A stretch of DNA of 64,000 nucleotides from Alteromonas sp. 5E99-2 (lineage in GTDB: Bacteria > Pseudomonadota > Gammaproteobacteria > Enterobacterales > Alteromonadaceae). The notes beneath the pieces were generated by a model that was not told the origin of the DNA, ran no database searches, and saw nothing but the letters and a program-made list of their open reading frames with translations. A program made the position numbers and the translations under genes. This document shows, piece after piece, positions 19,256 through 28,536 of the stretch. Position 1 is the stretch's first letter, and every line of letters starts with the position of its first letter. The DNA is taken from NCBI RefSeq assembly GCF_017368475.1, contig NZ_JAFNJE010000001.1:124001-188000 (forward strand), read 5' to 3'.

Positions 19256-19332
19256 GGCCCTTTAGCTCAGTTGGTTAGAGCACCCGACTCATAATCGGTA
19301 GGTCCCCAGTTCAAGTCTGGGAGGGGCCACCA
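19256..19332 (+). tRNA. tRNA with CAU anticodon, most likely tRNA-Ile2 (lysidine type)
   Basis: A 77-nt cloverleaf with encoded CCA end. The acceptor stem is GGCCCTT/AGGGGCC; the D-stem GCTC/GAGC, anticodon loop CTCATAA and T-arm CCCAG/CTGGG are clear. A CAU anticodon alone suggests methionine. The acceptor stem and the anticodon arm, however, match E. coli tRNA-Ile2 (GGCCCCU/AGGGGCC), including the C4-G69 and C5-G68 pairs read by TilS, which turns C34 into lysidine so that AUA is decoded as Ile. The top anticodon pair (27-43) is a C-U mismatch. The structure lacks initiator features (it has a paired position 1-72). Confidence 0.88.
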
Positions 19333-19556
19333 TTTCGATTCAGCAAAGTGGTGCTTGAATAAATGTTTAGTTCTCATTTATTCCACGTCAACATTACCCT
19401 ACAGCTCTACCCCATAAAAAGGCATAACGTTGTTTTGCGGTTTTCGACATTCAGACCTTGTTCTGAGACATTGCCCAACTATCTAAAACTCGTATCCTGT
19501 GATCGCAAAGTACAACACAGTAACCAGTTCATTTATTAGACAGTCCTTCGGTATAT

Positions 19557-19570
19557 TTGATCTTAATCAA
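19557..19570. promoter_or_regulatory. FNR/Anr box
   Basis: TTGAT-CTTA-ATCAA matches the FNR consensus TTGATNNNNATCAA at every defined base, and symmetry extends one base further on both sides. A -10-like TAGCAT (19593-19598) lies at the distance expected for class II activation. The operon ahead encodes an aerobic oxidase whose E. coli counterpart FNR represses. Confidence 0.6.
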
Positions 19571-19866
19571 ATTTCGTCTCGTAAAAAGAATGTAGCATTC
19601 AAATAAGGATTATGTATAAGCAATGAGCAGTGCGAAGAAATCATTAACTGTTGTTAGTGAATTTAACGACCGCTGTAGTAATTTACAAGATTTAGCAAGC
19701 CTATAAATTGTAAGTTAACGGTTGTAAAAGTCTCATTCCAAAAATATAATCCACTCGCTTATCCATCCCCCTCATATTTGTGTGGGAATTATGGTGACTG
19801 ATAACTATAATAAAGAAATCACAATAAATTTAAGCACTCAACTAAGTTTTCATAATTGTACTAAGC

Positions 19867-19896
19867 TTGTATGAAATCTATGTGTTTATGTATAAA
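19867..19896 (+). promoter_or_regulatory. Sigma-70-like promoter of the cyo operon
   Basis: TTGTAT (19867-19872) and TATAAA (19891-19896) are 18 nt apart and lie about 50 nt before the cyoA ATG, which has GAGG as ribosome binding site. Consensus match only. Confidence 0.45.
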
Positions 19897-19945
19897 ACGC
19901 CTAGTCCACTTGCGAAACTTGCTCTAGGATATTCTGAGGTTACAG

Positions 19946-20797
19946 ATGAAGAAAAAACTGTTCCAATCTACGTTAATATTATCTTTGGTATTTATACTTA
20001 GTGGCTGTAAGCTAGCTCTATTCGATTCTAGCGGTGTCACAGGTAAAGAAATCGGCGATACTATTTTACTAACAATGGGCCTTATGCTTATTGTAGTTAT
20101 TCCAACCTTGATTTTATCAGTTTGGGTTCCTTACAAATACCACGAAAGTAAAGCAGAAGATGACTACGACCCAGAATGGGAACATTCTACTAAAATAGAA
20201 TTTTTTGCTTGGGGGATTCCAGTTTTAATTATTGTTGTTTTAGCAACAATAGCGTACTTAACGTCTTATTCACTTGATCCTCGAAAAGAACTTGTTTCGG
20301 ATAAAGAACCTATTACCATTCAAGTTGTTGCTATGGATTGGAAGTGGTTATTTTTGTTCCCCGAAGAAAAGATCGCAACAGTTAACGAGGTTGCCTTCCC
20401 CGTAGATAGACCTGTTGAGTTCCTAATTACTTCTCAATCAACCATGAATTCCTTTTTTATTCCTAAGCTAGGCGGTCAAATTTATGCTATGGCAGGAATG
20501 GAAAACCGCATGAATATTATGGGGAATGAAATTGGCGAATATCGCGGCATTTCTGCCAACTATAGTGGCTTTGGATTTGCAGGCATGCGCTTTACAGCCA
20601 AAGTAACTTCAGAAGAAGATTTCCAGAATTGGATTGCTGACGTGAAAGCGTCAGGTCGAGTACTGACAGACGAAGAATATGACCGCTTGATCGAAAAGTC
20701 ACGGGACCATGAAGTAGAGTATTTTTCGTCCATCGATCCATTGCAATTTAAAAATATAATCGAGTCGTTTGTTGGAGCCCAAAATGGTTCATACTGA
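19946..20797 (+). CDS. cyoA: Cytochrome bo3-type quinol oxidase subunit II
   Basis: Subunit II of the terminal quinol oxidase. It is a 283-residue lipoprotein precursor: lipobox LSGC with the modified Cys at 21, two membrane helices (about 38-62 and 83-107), and a periplasmic cupredoxin domain. That domain lacks the Cys pair and His ligands of the CuA site, which separates quinol oxidases from cytochrome c oxidases; the stretch [16 protein letters not shown] is typical of CyoA. It is the first gene of a cyoABCDE operon; the cyoB start lies within its last codons. Confidence 0.93.
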   Translation: MKKKLFQSTLILSLVFILSGCKLALFDSSGVTGKEIGDTILLTMGLMLIVVIPTLILSVWVPYKYHESKAEDDYDPEWEHSTKIEFFAWGIPVLIIVVLATIAYLTSYSLDPRKELVSDKEPITIQVVAMDWKWLFLFPEEKIATVNEVAFPVDRPVEFLITSQSTMNSFFIPKLGGQIYAMAGMENRMNIMGNEIGEYRGISANYSGFGFAGMRFTAKVTSEEDFQNWIADVKASGRVLTDEEYDRLIEKSRDHEVEYFSSIDPLQFKNIIESFVGAQNGSY

Positions 20798-22871
20798 TTT
20801 AATCAAAGATCCTCATGTACTAACTGGTAAGTTACACTGGGGGGTGATTCCCTTCACGGACCCTGTTGTAGCACCCGTAATGTTTGCCGCCATATTCATT
20901 GGTATTGCCTTAGTCCTATTTGTCACCTACAAGAAACTGTGGGGATACTTATGGAGTGAATGGTTTACCTCAGTAGATCATAAAAAAATTGGCATAATGT
21001 ACTGTATAGCTGCGTTAGTGATGTTAGTGCGAGGCTTCTCAGATGCCATATTGATGCGAACACACCAAGCTCTTTCGACATCGGATTCATTTGGGGCTGG
21101 GTACCTCCCCCCAGAGCACTATGACCAGATATTTACGGCTCATGGTGTGATCATGATTTTCTTCGTGGCTACGCCATTAATGATAGGGATCATGAATGTT
21201 GTTATGCCACTACAGATAGGCGCCCGGGACGTTGCCTTTCCGTTTCTTAATTCACTAAGTTTCTACTTATTCCTAGTAGGCGCTCTATTAGTCAATATTT
21301 CACTTTTTGTTGGTGAATTTGCGGCTGTTGGTTGGCTAGCCTATACCCCACTTTCGGGGATAGAATACAGCCCTGGGGTCGGGGTCGATTATTGGATATG
21401 GGCACTGCAAATATCAGGGATAGGAACGACATTAACAGCCGTTAACTTTATCGCTACAATCCTTAAAATGCGTGCACCTGGTATGACATTAATGAAAATG
21501 CCAGTCTTCACTTGGACAACCTTTTGCGCCAATGTTATTGCATTAATTATATTTCCAATATTAACCATTGCGATATTACAACTCACTTTAGACCGTTATT
21601 TGGATTTCAACTTTTTCACCAATGACGACGGTGGTAATCAAATGATGTGGGTTAACTTAGTATGGGCTTGGGGACATCCTGAAGTTTACTTCTTAGTATT
21701 ACCAGCATTCGGAATGATAAGTGAGGTTACCGCTACCTTTTCAAGAAAAAAACTTTTTGGCTATGTATCCCTAGTTTGGGCAACAGTAGTAATTATGATC
21801 TTGTCGTTCCTCGTTTGGTTGCATCACTTCTTTACAATGGGATCAGGAGCTAGTGTTAACGCATTCTTTGGTATTATGACCATGATCATAGGAATACCAA
21901 CAGGAGTGAAACTCTACAACTGGATATTCACTATGTACAAAGGCCGCGTTGAGTTAACTGCCTCAATGTGGTGGGTTATCGCTATGCTTATTACCTTTAC
22001 CATAGGTGGTATGACAGGGGTCATGTTGTCGATTCCTGCTAATGACTTTGTATTACACAATAGTATGTTCGTACCTGCTCACTTCCACAATGTAATCATT
22101 GGTGGTGCAGTTTATGGTTACTTTGCGGGCTTTACTTACTGGTTCCCTAAAGCAACAGGTGCCAAACTTAACGAAACATTAGGTAAATGGTCTGTAGCAT
22201 TATGGTTCTTTGGTTATTTCTTTGCTTGGGTACCGCTTTATTATACAGGCTTTGATGGGATGACTCGTCGTTTACAATATATCGACAACCCTGATTGGCA
22301 GTTAAGTATGTATGTTGCCTTAATTGGTGTAGCGCTTATTGCTGCTGGCGTTGCTATTCAAGTATTCAATATCGGATGGACGCTATACAAGCGCAACGAT
22401 CCAGAGTATAGAGATGAGACAGGTGATCCTTGGGACGCACATACTTTAGAATGGTATACCACGTCGCCACCGCAATTTTATAACTTTGGTCAAGTACCTG
22501 TCATAAACGACAGAGATCCATTGCTTGATATGAAGCAGAAAGACGCAGCATACAAGCGTCCAGAGAAGTACGAACGTATTCATATGCCAAAAAACACATG
22601 GGCCGGCCCAGTATTGGGTCTACTAACACTTCCTATGGGATTTGGCTTTATCTGGCACATTTGGTGGATGGTTATTGTCTCTATCACAGCTATATTTGCA
22701 TGCTGGATGAAGCTTAGTTTTGAGCGTGACAAAGATTACTATGTAGAAGTACCTGAAGTAGAAGATTTAGAAGATAAATTCTTAAAGAGTAATGAAAATA
22801 GAAGTTACTACTTTGAGAAAAATGCTAAATATTACAAAAAATGGAAACCTACAAAACGAACAGATGGTTAG
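20784..22871 (+). CDS. cyoB: Cytochrome bo3-type quinol oxidase subunit I
   Basis: The catalytic heme-copper subunit, 695 residues and many membrane helices. Metal ligands are all present: heme b His in [11 protein letters not shown], CuB His and cross-linked Tyr in [14 protein letters not shown], the CuB His pair in [11 protein letters not shown], and heme o3/heme b His in [12 protein letters not shown]. It reduces O2 to water with quinol electrons and pumps protons. I chose ATG 20784 because GGAG (20774-20777) precedes it by 6 nt; the in-frame start at 20769 is upstream of that site. The start overlaps cyoA by 14 nt. Confidence 0.96.
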   Translation: MVHTDLIKDPHVLTGKLHWGVIPFTDPVVAPVMFAAIFIGIALVLFVTYKKLWGYLWSEWFTSVDHKKIGIMYCIAALVMLVRGFSDAILMRTHQALSTSDSFGAGYLPPEHYDQIFTAHGVIMIFFVATPLMIGIMNVVMPLQIGARDVAFPFLNSLSFYLFLVGALLVNISLFVGEFAAVGWLAYTPLSGIEYSPGVGVDYWIWALQISGIGTTLTAVNFIATILKMRAPGMTLMKMPVFTWTTFCANVIALIIFPILTIAILQLTLDRYLDFNFFTNDDGGNQMMWVNLVWAWGHPEVYFLVLPAFGMISEVTATFSRKKLFGYVSLVWATVVIMILSFLVWLHHFFTMGSGASVNAFFGIMTMIIGIPTGVKLYNWIFTMYKGRVELTASMWWVIAMLITFTIGGMTGVMLSIPANDFVLHNSMFVPAHFHNVIIGGAVYGYFAGFTYWFPKATGAKLNETLGKWSVALWFFGYFFAWVPLYYTGFDGMTRRLQYIDNPDWQLSMYVALIGVALIAAGVAIQVFNIGWTLYKRNDPEYRDETGDPWDAHTLEWYTTSPPQFYNFGQVPVINDRDPLLDMKQKDAAYKRPEKYERIHMPKNTWAGPVLGLLTLPMGFGFIWHIWWMVIVSITAIFACWMKLSFERDKDYYVEVPEVEDLEDKFLKSNENRSYYFEKNAKYYKKWKPTKRTDG

Positions 22872-22956
22872 TTTTGTTAAGTAATCAATAGAATGTATTT
22901 ACGGCGCTGTTTGAACCAGCGCTATAAATTAGAATTTAAAATTTTGGATAGTATTT

Positions 22957-23571
22957 ATGACAGAATTAACTAACGATCACGATATTCATGATGATCACCA
23001 TCATCACGAGGCAGAGACCGCTGATCGGTATATGTTTGGTTTTTGGCTATACGTAATAACAGATTGCTTGTTGTTTAGTACTTTATTTGCAACATATGCA
23101 GTAATGAGTCAAAGCTTTGCGAATGGAGTAACTCCTCACGAGTTATTTAATTTAAAATTTGTCGCAGTTGAAACCGCACTCTTATTACTCAGTAGCTTTA
23201 CATTTGGCATGGCTATGCTGGGCGCAAATAACAGTAACATGGCTAAGATGAAATTATGGCTAATGATTACTGCAGTATTGGGGCTTGGTTTCCTTAGTAT
23301 GGAATTATACGAATTCGTGCATTTTAGTCACGAAGGTGCGATACCTCAAACAAGTGGATACTGGACTGCTTTCTATAGCTTAGTAGCAACTCACGGTATT
23401 CACGTGACTATTGGTTTAATTTGGATGCTTATTTTGTCTATCCACTTTAAACGTGATGGTTTTTCCAATGAGAATAGAATTAGACTATCTTGCTTAAGCT
23501 TATTTTGGCACTTCCTTGATATTATTTGGATTTGCGTTTTCAGTTTCGTATATTTAAGAGGTGCTATGTAA
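22957..23571 (+). CDS. cyoC: Cytochrome bo3-type quinol oxidase subunit III
   Basis: A 204-residue subunit III with five predicted membrane helices and the family segments DRYMFGFWLYVITDCLLFS, ATYAVM, THGIHVTIGLIWM and HFLDIIWICVFS. The N-terminus has a His/Asp-rich run (HDIHDDHHHHE) before the first helix, which might bind metal but is not a conserved site that I know of. There is an 85-nt gap after cyoB. Its stop codon overlaps the cyoD start (TAATG). Confidence 0.93.
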   Translation: MTELTNDHDIHDDHHHHEAETADRYMFGFWLYVITDCLLFSTLFATYAVMSQSFANGVTPHELFNLKFVAVETALLLLSSFTFGMAMLGANNSNMAKMKLWLMITAVLGLGFLSMELYEFVHFSHEGAIPQTSGYWTAFYSLVATHGIHVTIGLIWMLILSIHFKRDGFSNENRIRLSCLSLFWHFLDIIWICVFSFVYLRGAM

Positions 23572-23906
23572 TGTCATCATCTGAAACAGGCCACGGTGGT
23601 CAAGCTCACGGTAGTGTTAAAGAGTATGTAACAGGACTTATTTTATCTATCGTTTTAACCATTATTCCATTTTACTTGGTTATGTCTGGTGTCGGTAGCG
23701 ATACCCTTACAGTTGTTGCTATTGTAGTAGCCGCTGTCGCTCAGGTACTTGTTCAAATGGTGTTTTTCCTTCATATGAACGGTTCATCAGAACAAACATG
23801 GGTGACCACAAGTGCAATATATACAATTTTTATTGTGCTATTTATATTAATTGGTTCTATGTGGATATTTGAACATCTGAATCACAATATGCTGATGGGA
23901 CATTAA
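23571..23906 (+). CDS. cyoD: Cytochrome bo3-type quinol oxidase subunit IV
   Basis: CyoD is the small subunit that stabilises the oxidase. The protein has 111 residues with three membrane helices; the segments GSVKEYVTGLILSIVLT and QVLVQMVFFLHMN are family-typical. Start taken as ATG 23571, overlapping the cyoC stop by one base; an earlier in-frame start would lie within cyoC and add residues without similarity. It is 8 nt from cyoE. Confidence 0.92.
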   Translation: MSSSETGHGGQAHGSVKEYVTGLILSIVLTIIPFYLVMSGVGSDTLTVVAIVVAAVAQVLVQMVFFLHMNGSSEQTWVTTSAIYTIFIVLFILIGSMWIFEHLNHNMLMGH

Positions 23907-23914
23907 CATTAATT

Positions 23915-24802
23915 GTGAAAAATATACTTAAAGATTATGTTTCTCTGACCAAGCCAGGCATAATCTTCGGAAACCTAATAGCCGCTGCCAGCGGCTTTTT
24001 CCTAGCTGCAAAGGGAAATATAGACTGGTTTGTCTTCATTATATTAATACTTAGCACCACATTTATTGTTGCTTGCGGTTGTATTATTAATAATTATGTC
24101 GATCGTGACATTGACCTGAAAATGCGAAGAACCAGAAATCGTGCACTAGCTCAAGGCCGTATCAATACAGCTTCAGCTTTGCTTTTTGCACTTATTCTTG
24201 GAATTGTTGGTTTTGTTTTACTGCATTACTATACAACGACTTATGCCGTATTGTTTGGCGCTATTGGAATTTTGGTGTACGTGGGCCTATACACTCTAAA
24301 ATTCAAGCGCAATTCAGTATACGGTACCCTTGTCGGAAGCCTGTCTGGTGCCTGCCCTCCGGTAATGGGATATGTAAGCGTTAGCAACGGGTTTGACACA
24401 GGTGCAGCTTTACTTTTACTGATTTCTTGTTTCTGGCAAATTCCGCATTCTTACGCAATTGCTATTTGCCGCTTTGAAGATTACAAAGCAGCAAATATTC
24501 CTGTTCTCCCAGTAAAATACGGTGTTAAAGCATCAAAGCTCCATATGTATGTTTATATCATCGCATTTGTAATCTCATCATTATTACTTTTTACAGAAGG
24601 CTATGTCGGGATTGTGTATGCCTTGGTAATGACCTGTATGAGCGCTTACTGGTTATATTTAGTTAAAACCGAGAATCGCTTTGATAACGAGCAACTATGG
24701 GGTAGGAAACTGTTTGTTCTTTCCATCATTATCATCACTGTGTTCAGTGTTTTGATTTCCGTAGACTACGTACGCGATGAGCCAATTTTGTCAATCCAAT
24801 AG
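23915..24802 (+). CDS. cyoE: Protoheme IX farnesyltransferase (heme O synthase)
   Basis: CyoE attaches a farnesyl group to heme b, making the heme o that sits in the CyoB active site. The 295-residue UbiA-family membrane protein has the prenyl-diphosphate motif NNYVDRDIDLKMRRTRNR, the conserved GSLSGACPPVMGY, and the second Asp-type motif region FWQIPHSYAIAICRFEDY. The start appears to be GTG 23915, 8 nt after cyoD. Its position at the end of the cyo genes is as in E. coli. Confidence 0.95.
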   Translation: MKNILKDYVSLTKPGIIFGNLIAAASGFFLAAKGNIDWFVFIILILSTTFIVACGCIINNYVDRDIDLKMRRTRNRALAQGRINTASALLFALILGIVGFVLLHYYTTTYAVLFGAIGILVYVGLYTLKFKRNSVYGTLVGSLSGACPPVMGYVSVSNGFDTGAALLLLISCFWQIPHSYAIAICRFEDYKAANIPVLPVKYGVKASKLHMYVYIIAFVISSLLLFTEGYVGIVYALVMTCMSAYWLYLVKTENRFDNEQLWGRKLFVLSIIIITVFSVLISVDYVRDEPILSIQ

Positions 24803-24812
24803 GTTACTTATT

Positions 24813-25436
24813 ATGAACGAGTCCAAATTTGCAAAGCTATCTATTTTATTAGCACTTTTCTTATCCATTGGGATTGTTGTTTTTTATTTAACGACTTCGA
24901 CTCAGCCAATTGGTCAAAAATATCGACCCATTAGTGAGTTGGGAGGCCCTTTCACATTAGAAACCAAACAGGGCAAACTTTCGTTATCAGATATAGAAGG
25001 TAAAGTTGGTGTACTTTATTTTGGTTTTCTAAGTTGTACAGAAGCCTGCCCAGCGTCCATCGGTGTTGTTCAAGCAGCCTATAAGCAACTCACAAAAGAA
25101 GAGCGAAATAACGTACAGTTTCTATTTATCAGTGTTGATCCAGAACGTGATTCGCTGAATGATTTGTATGATTTTGGCGAATACTACAATAACGACCTTG
25201 TAGCGCTTACAGGCACTCAAGAAGAAATTGACAAGGTAACATCAGATTATGGTGTGTTTTTTGAATTAGCAGATTTAGAAGGCTCTGCGCTTGATTACAC
25301 AGTAGACCATTCATCACGATTTTACATGATAGACAAATCAGGCGATCTGTTTACTACCATGAGTCATAGTACAACTCCTACTGAATTAGCTGCTCGAATT
25401 AAACAATTGATGAATACTAACACTACATCGTCGTAG
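24813..25436 (+). CDS. SCO1/SenC-family copper chaperone
   Basis: A 207-residue protein anchored by an N-terminal helix (about 8-26) with a periplasmic thioredoxin-like domain. The copper site is complete: Cys75 and Cys79 in SCTEACP and a downstream His in TVDHSSRFY. SCO proteins deliver copper, or reducing power, for oxidase assembly, classically for CuA. The upstream CyoA has no CuA, so here the target may be CuB in CyoB. Start chosen at ATG 24813, 10 nt after the cyoE stop, not the earlier in-frame ATG inside cyoE. It is part of the cyo operon. Confidence 0.88.
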   Translation: MNESKFAKLSILLALFLSIGIVVFYLTTSTQPIGQKYRPISELGGPFTLETKQGKLSLSDIEGKVGVLYFGFLSCTEACPASIGVVQAAYKQLTKEERNNVQFLFISVDPERDSLNDLYDFGEYYNNDLVALTGTQEEIDKVTSDYGVFFELADLEGSALDYTVDHSSRFYMIDKSGDLFTTMSHSTTPTELAARIKQLMNTNTTSS

Positions 25437-25474
25437 TTTTAGTTTCTTATCCACTTTACTATATGGAATTTATT

Positions 25475-25975
25475 ATGTTTTCGTTTAATCGTATTTGCTG
25501 TGCCGCTATCGCTTTTTCTTTGTCTTTTGCAGTCAACGCAGAAACGTCGATGGAAAAAATTGTAGAAGAACACAATATACAACTGTGTAAGCTACCTCTA
25601 CTTGCGATAGCCAATGAGGTTATTGGCGAAAATTCACATAGACTACACGTTGACCAGCCCAAAAATCATGCAGACAAATACCCCTTCACTGTTGTAGGTA
25701 TAATCTCCTACAACGACCAAGATGCACAAATTCAGTTTAACGCATCGCCTATGGTTAATGGAGAGTGTGAAGTGTCATACCAAGAGGCTTTTGCTCTACC
25801 GGAAACCTGCATAGATGTACGTGAGCAAGTTTTCAAAAAGTGGGAATATGTTGGCAAACTAAGTAAAGACAGTTTTTTCTTGCGACACAAAGAACGTTTC
25901 ACTAAAAACGCAACATTAACAAATATAAAATCAGGTTCTGAGTGTTTAGTCACTCGACGTCACAGCGGTATTTAA
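25475..25975 (+). CDS. Secreted hypothetical protein in the oxidase cluster
   Basis: I do not recognise this family. The 166-residue precursor has a signal peptide (MFSFNRICCAAIAFSLSFAVNA). The mature part is soluble with four Cys (in IQLCKLP, NGECEVS, PETCIDV, GSECLVT), which could make two disulphides in the periplasm. I preferred ATG 25475 to ATG 25463 because GGA (25465-25467) fits as its ribosome binding site. It lies between the SCO gene and the PCuAC gene, with gaps of 38 nt and 11 nt, so it is probably co-transcribed and may belong to periplasmic copper handling; that is inference only. Confidence 0.7.
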   Translation: MFSFNRICCAAIAFSLSFAVNAETSMEKIVEEHNIQLCKLPLLAIANEVIGENSHRLHVDQPKNHADKYPFTVVGIISYNDQDAQIQFNASPMVNGECEVSYQEAFALPETCIDVREQVFKKWEYVGKLSKDSFFLRHKERFTKNATLTNIKSGSECLVTRRHSGI

Positions 25976-25986
25976 AAGGTCACTTT

Positions 25987-26418
25987 ATGAAAAAATTTCT
26001 ATTTCTTTTAGCTATTCTAATTTCTCCTTTCGCTTTTTCAGCACAACTAGAAATAAGCAACAGTAAAGTCAGAGCAAATATCCCTGGTAGCGATAATACA
26101 GCTGGGTATATGGTTGCAGCGAACTTTACAAAAGACGACATTAGTATCATCGGTGTGGAATCGGATATTGCAGAATTTACTGAACTTCATAGCCACACTA
26201 TGAAAGGCGACAGAATGATTATGCGACACGTTAAAAAAGTCGATATTGATGCAGGAGAAACAGCCTATTTTGCACCTAACAAATATCATATTATGTTCAT
26301 TAATCTGAAAAGCAGAGCAAAACACGGTGAATCAGCGAAAGTTACTTTTCATTATAACGATGGTACGTCACAAACAGTTGCATTCGATATCATAGATCCA
26401 AAAGAGATTAGTGGCTAA
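25987..26418 (+). CDS. PCuAC-family periplasmic copper chaperone
   Basis: A 143-residue precursor with a clean signal peptide (1-~19, ending AFSA). The mature domain fits the PCu(A)C family: His/Met ligands in ELHSHTMKGDRMIM and YHIMF, which correspond to the H(M)x10M and HxM copper-binding pattern. In other bacteria PCuAC proteins bind Cu(I) and pass it to SCO or to oxidase subunits. Start is ATG 25987; an earlier in-frame start overlaps the preceding gene and would destroy the signal peptide. Its stop overlaps the stop of the convergent thioredoxin-like gene by 4 nt. Confidence 0.82.
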   Translation: MKKFLFLLAILISPFAFSAQLEISNSKVRANIPGSDNTAGYMVAANFTKDDISIIGVESDIAEFTELHSHTMKGDRMIMRHVKKVDIDAGETAYFAPNKYHIMFINLKSRAKHGESAKVTFHYNDGTSQTVAFDIIDPKEISG

Positions 26419-26888
26419 TCCATTTCTTCAAGTAGGTTATGAATGTCTTCTTGTGTAATTTTTCCTTTTATAACATGCATAATGTCGCCATTTGGACCAA
26501 GAAGATAAGTAGTCGGCAACACAGTCGGTAGTGATAGTGGTAGAGACGCCAAGGACGACGTCTTCAAAAGAGGGAATTTTATATTGTAATTTATGACTAA
26601 AGCATTGATCTCTTCATCTGACAGACGATCATAACTCACTCCAAAAACCCGTAAATTTTCGTTCTTTGCAATTTCATTTAATTCAGGGATTTCTTCCAAA
26701 CAAGGCTTGCACCACTCTGCAAAATAATTAACCAAGGTTAATTTTTCACTTTTAAGTGTATAGGATTCACCCGAAATTGTTTCAAATGACGTCGTTTTGT
26801 ATAAAGAAATCAGTACGATTAACGTCATGATCAATAATGACGCACATACACTCGATTTAATTACTAAGGACTTCTTATTTTCCCGCAT
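26415..26888 (-). CDS. TlpA/ResA-like membrane-anchored thioredoxin
   Basis: A 157-residue protein with an N-terminal membrane anchor (about 13-30) and a periplasmic thioredoxin fold. The redox site is WCKPC (Cys60, Cys63), with cis-Pro region LPTTYLLGPNGDIM. Proteins of this type reduce cysteines of apocytochromes c or of copper sites. I chose ATG 26888, since the longer reading (to 26957) adds Cys/His-rich sequence before the anchor. It is convergent with the PCuAC gene and next to the oxidase cluster, so it may reduce SCO or another copper protein, but the operon link is missing. Confidence 0.8.
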   Translation of the reverse strand: MRENKKSLVIKSSVCASLLIMTLIVLISLYKTTSFETISGESYTLKSEKLTLVNYFAEWCKPCLEEIPELNEIAKNENLRVFGVSYDRLSDEEINALVINYNIKFPLLKTSSLASLPLSLPTVLPTTYLLGPNGDIMHVIKGKITQEDIHNLLEEMD

Positions 26889-26979
26889 GTTAGTCTTAAC
26901 CCCCTTTTGGATACAGGTAAAAACATGAGTTGCTTTAACGCAAAAATAGCACCCCATAGTTTACTTAATATAATACACC

Positions 26980-27417
26980 ATGAATAAGTCTTTTATTGTC
27001 GAACTTGTCTTAATTATCTTGAGTATTATGCTGTTCACGGCTTTGTCGACAACGCTTCCGACCAGTGTAAACCTAGGCTGGCTCATGGTCTATTTTGCAC
27101 TGACGTTACTCATCCACGGATTCTTTCGAGATATGTATCTGCTCTACAAACAAAAAACGTCAGTAGACGATAACGCACCTATTGCAATGCGTTGTATGTG
27201 TTTAGAGTCTTCCATTGGCTTACCCACGGTGTTTTTAGGTATAGGCTTAGCATATTGCTTTTCAAGTTGGTCAATCACCCTCACGGCGCTTGAGTGGACA
27301 ATACTATTTAGTTTGACCTTGTTATTCGGGTTTGCAATTAAAGACCTGATTATTACCTTTAAACCTCTGGGAATCCGCAAAGAAAAAAACCATGGCAATA
27401 TCATTTTTAAATGGTAA
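26980..27417 (+). CDS. Hypothetical four-helix membrane protein
   Basis: The 145-residue protein has about four hydrophobic helices (near 8-27, 32-48, 77-97 and 104-122). A small loop holds two Cys (RCMCLES). I do not recognise the family. It is divergent from the TlpA-like gene and its end overlaps the convergent PLP enzyme gene by 11 nt, which suggests compact genome packing. No function can be given. Confidence 0.65.
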   Translation: MNKSFIVELVLIILSIMLFTALSTTLPTSVNLGWLMVYFALTLLIHGFFRDMYLLYKQKTSVDDNAPIAMRCMCLESSIGLPTVFLGIGLAYCFSSWSITLTALEWTILFSLTLLFGFAIKDLIITFKPLGIRKEKNHGNIIFKW

Positions 27418-28510
27418 AAATTGCCTCGTACAAAGAGTCAGCATTACGCTTACCTAGTGTAAGGCGAAAGCCTTGTTGATCAGTTAGAAATGCAGGGCTT
27501 GGCATAGTAAAGATACCTTTGTCTTTCAGTAAGTTATGACAAAACGTTTCGGCGCTTTCAGATGCTTCTTTGCACTGTACAAATAAAGTCGCAGAGGCTT
27601 TTGACATAACAGCATGAAAACCTTCGTTGTTTGTAAGCCATTTTGAAACTAAGGCTTTGTTGCGATGAATAATCTCATTATTCCGCTGCCAAATAAGATG
27701 GCTAGCGGGCAATAGTTTCTCGGTAACAGCGGCATCTAAACTGCTCTGGCAAATGGATATTTGCGACTTAACATTAAGACATTGTTGGATTAGTTGTGGA
27801 TTTTTAGTCGCAAGCCACCCTAGTCTAATTCCAGGCAATGCCATAGATTTAGACATCACCCCCATAGAAATACCTTTGTAGTAATGCTCAGCCACAGCAG
27901 GAAGGCGAGTATTGTCATGCTCTAAGCCACGAAACACTTCATCTGAAAACAACCAACAATCATTTTCACGACATAGCTCAATCAGCCTATTTAGCTCAGA
28001 GTCACTAATTGTTGCACCGGTAGGGTTATGAGGGAAGTTAATCACCAACAGCTTTGTCTTTACTGTCACTGCTTGTAATAGTTTATCCCAAGGAATAGAC
28101 CAGTTATCCGCTGCATCTAATGCCAGTTGCTTAACCTGTGCGCCCGCATCTGCAAATACGCTCACTAAAGGTTGGAAACAAGGGGTAAACGTAACGACTT
28201 CATCACCAGCTTCGATTAAGCTGTTGGCAATCAAGAATATGCCTTCTTGCGCTCCAGACGTTAACGCTATATTACCAACATCAAGAGATGGGTAATACGA
28301 ACTGCACAACGCCTGACGAACACCTAAATGGCCTTGTGTACTTTCATAACCAAGGGAAACATCTCTCAACACCTGCTGAAATTCCAGCTCTGTTAAGGTT
28401 TGCAGTTCTTGCCATGAAAAAGGCTCTGGATTACTACTGTGCATATTAATTGCGCCAGTAGTATTCCAATCTTGCCCATAAAAGGCCATTTTAAACGGTG
28501 TGAATTTCAC
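27407..28510 (-). CDS. ovoB: PLP-dependent enzyme, probable ovothiol sulfoxide lyase OvoB
   Basis: A 367-residue fold-type I PLP enzyme of the aminotransferase class I/II family. Motifs: GAQEGIF (cofactor phosphate region), NFPHNPTGATIS, the Asp in FSDEVFRGLE, and the PLP-binding Lys in MSKSMALPGIRLGW. It lies 26 nt downstream of ovoA on the same strand. In ovothiol synthesis OvoB is a PLP-dependent lyase that cleaves the 5-histidylcysteine sulfoxide made by OvoA into 5-thiohistidine. The family level is seen directly; the OvoB role is inferred from the operon with ovoA. Otherwise it would be called a generic aminotransferase. Confidence 0.75.
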   Translation of the reverse strand: MKFTPFKMAFYGQDWNTTGAINMHSSNPEPFSWQELQTLTELEFQQVLRDVSLGYESTQGHLGVRQALCSSYYPSLDVGNIALTSGAQEGIFLIANSLIEAGDEVVTFTPCFQPLVSVFADAGAQVKQLALDAADNWSIPWDKLLQAVTVKTKLLVINFPHNPTGATISDSELNRLIELCRENDCWLFSDEVFRGLEHDNTRLPAVAEHYYKGISMGVMSKSMALPGIRLGWLATKNPQLIQQCLNVKSQISICQSSLDAAVTEKLLPASHLIWQRNNEIIHRNKALVSKWLTNNEGFHAVMSKASATLFVQCKEASESAETFCHNLLKDKGIFTMPSPAFLTDQQGFRLTLGKRNADSLYEAIFTI

Positions 28511-28536
28511 AGCTTTACATTATCCCTATTTGGTAT

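Larger units (their letters stand above)
19333..19945. other. 613-nt gene-poor region upstream of the cyo operon
   Basis: No convincing gene is seen on either strand. The region holds a perfect FNR-type palindrome (19557-19570), two tiny overlapping reading frames behind an AAGGA (19612-19626 and 19623-19706) and a sigma-70-like promoter near its right end. Its length suggests a long regulatory region or a small RNA. Confidence 0.5.

Noticed and set aside
19623-19706. 27-codon frame as a real gene
   Set aside because: No similarity that I know, and short frames like this arise by chance; kept only as part of a finding because of the FNR box and AAGGA before it.
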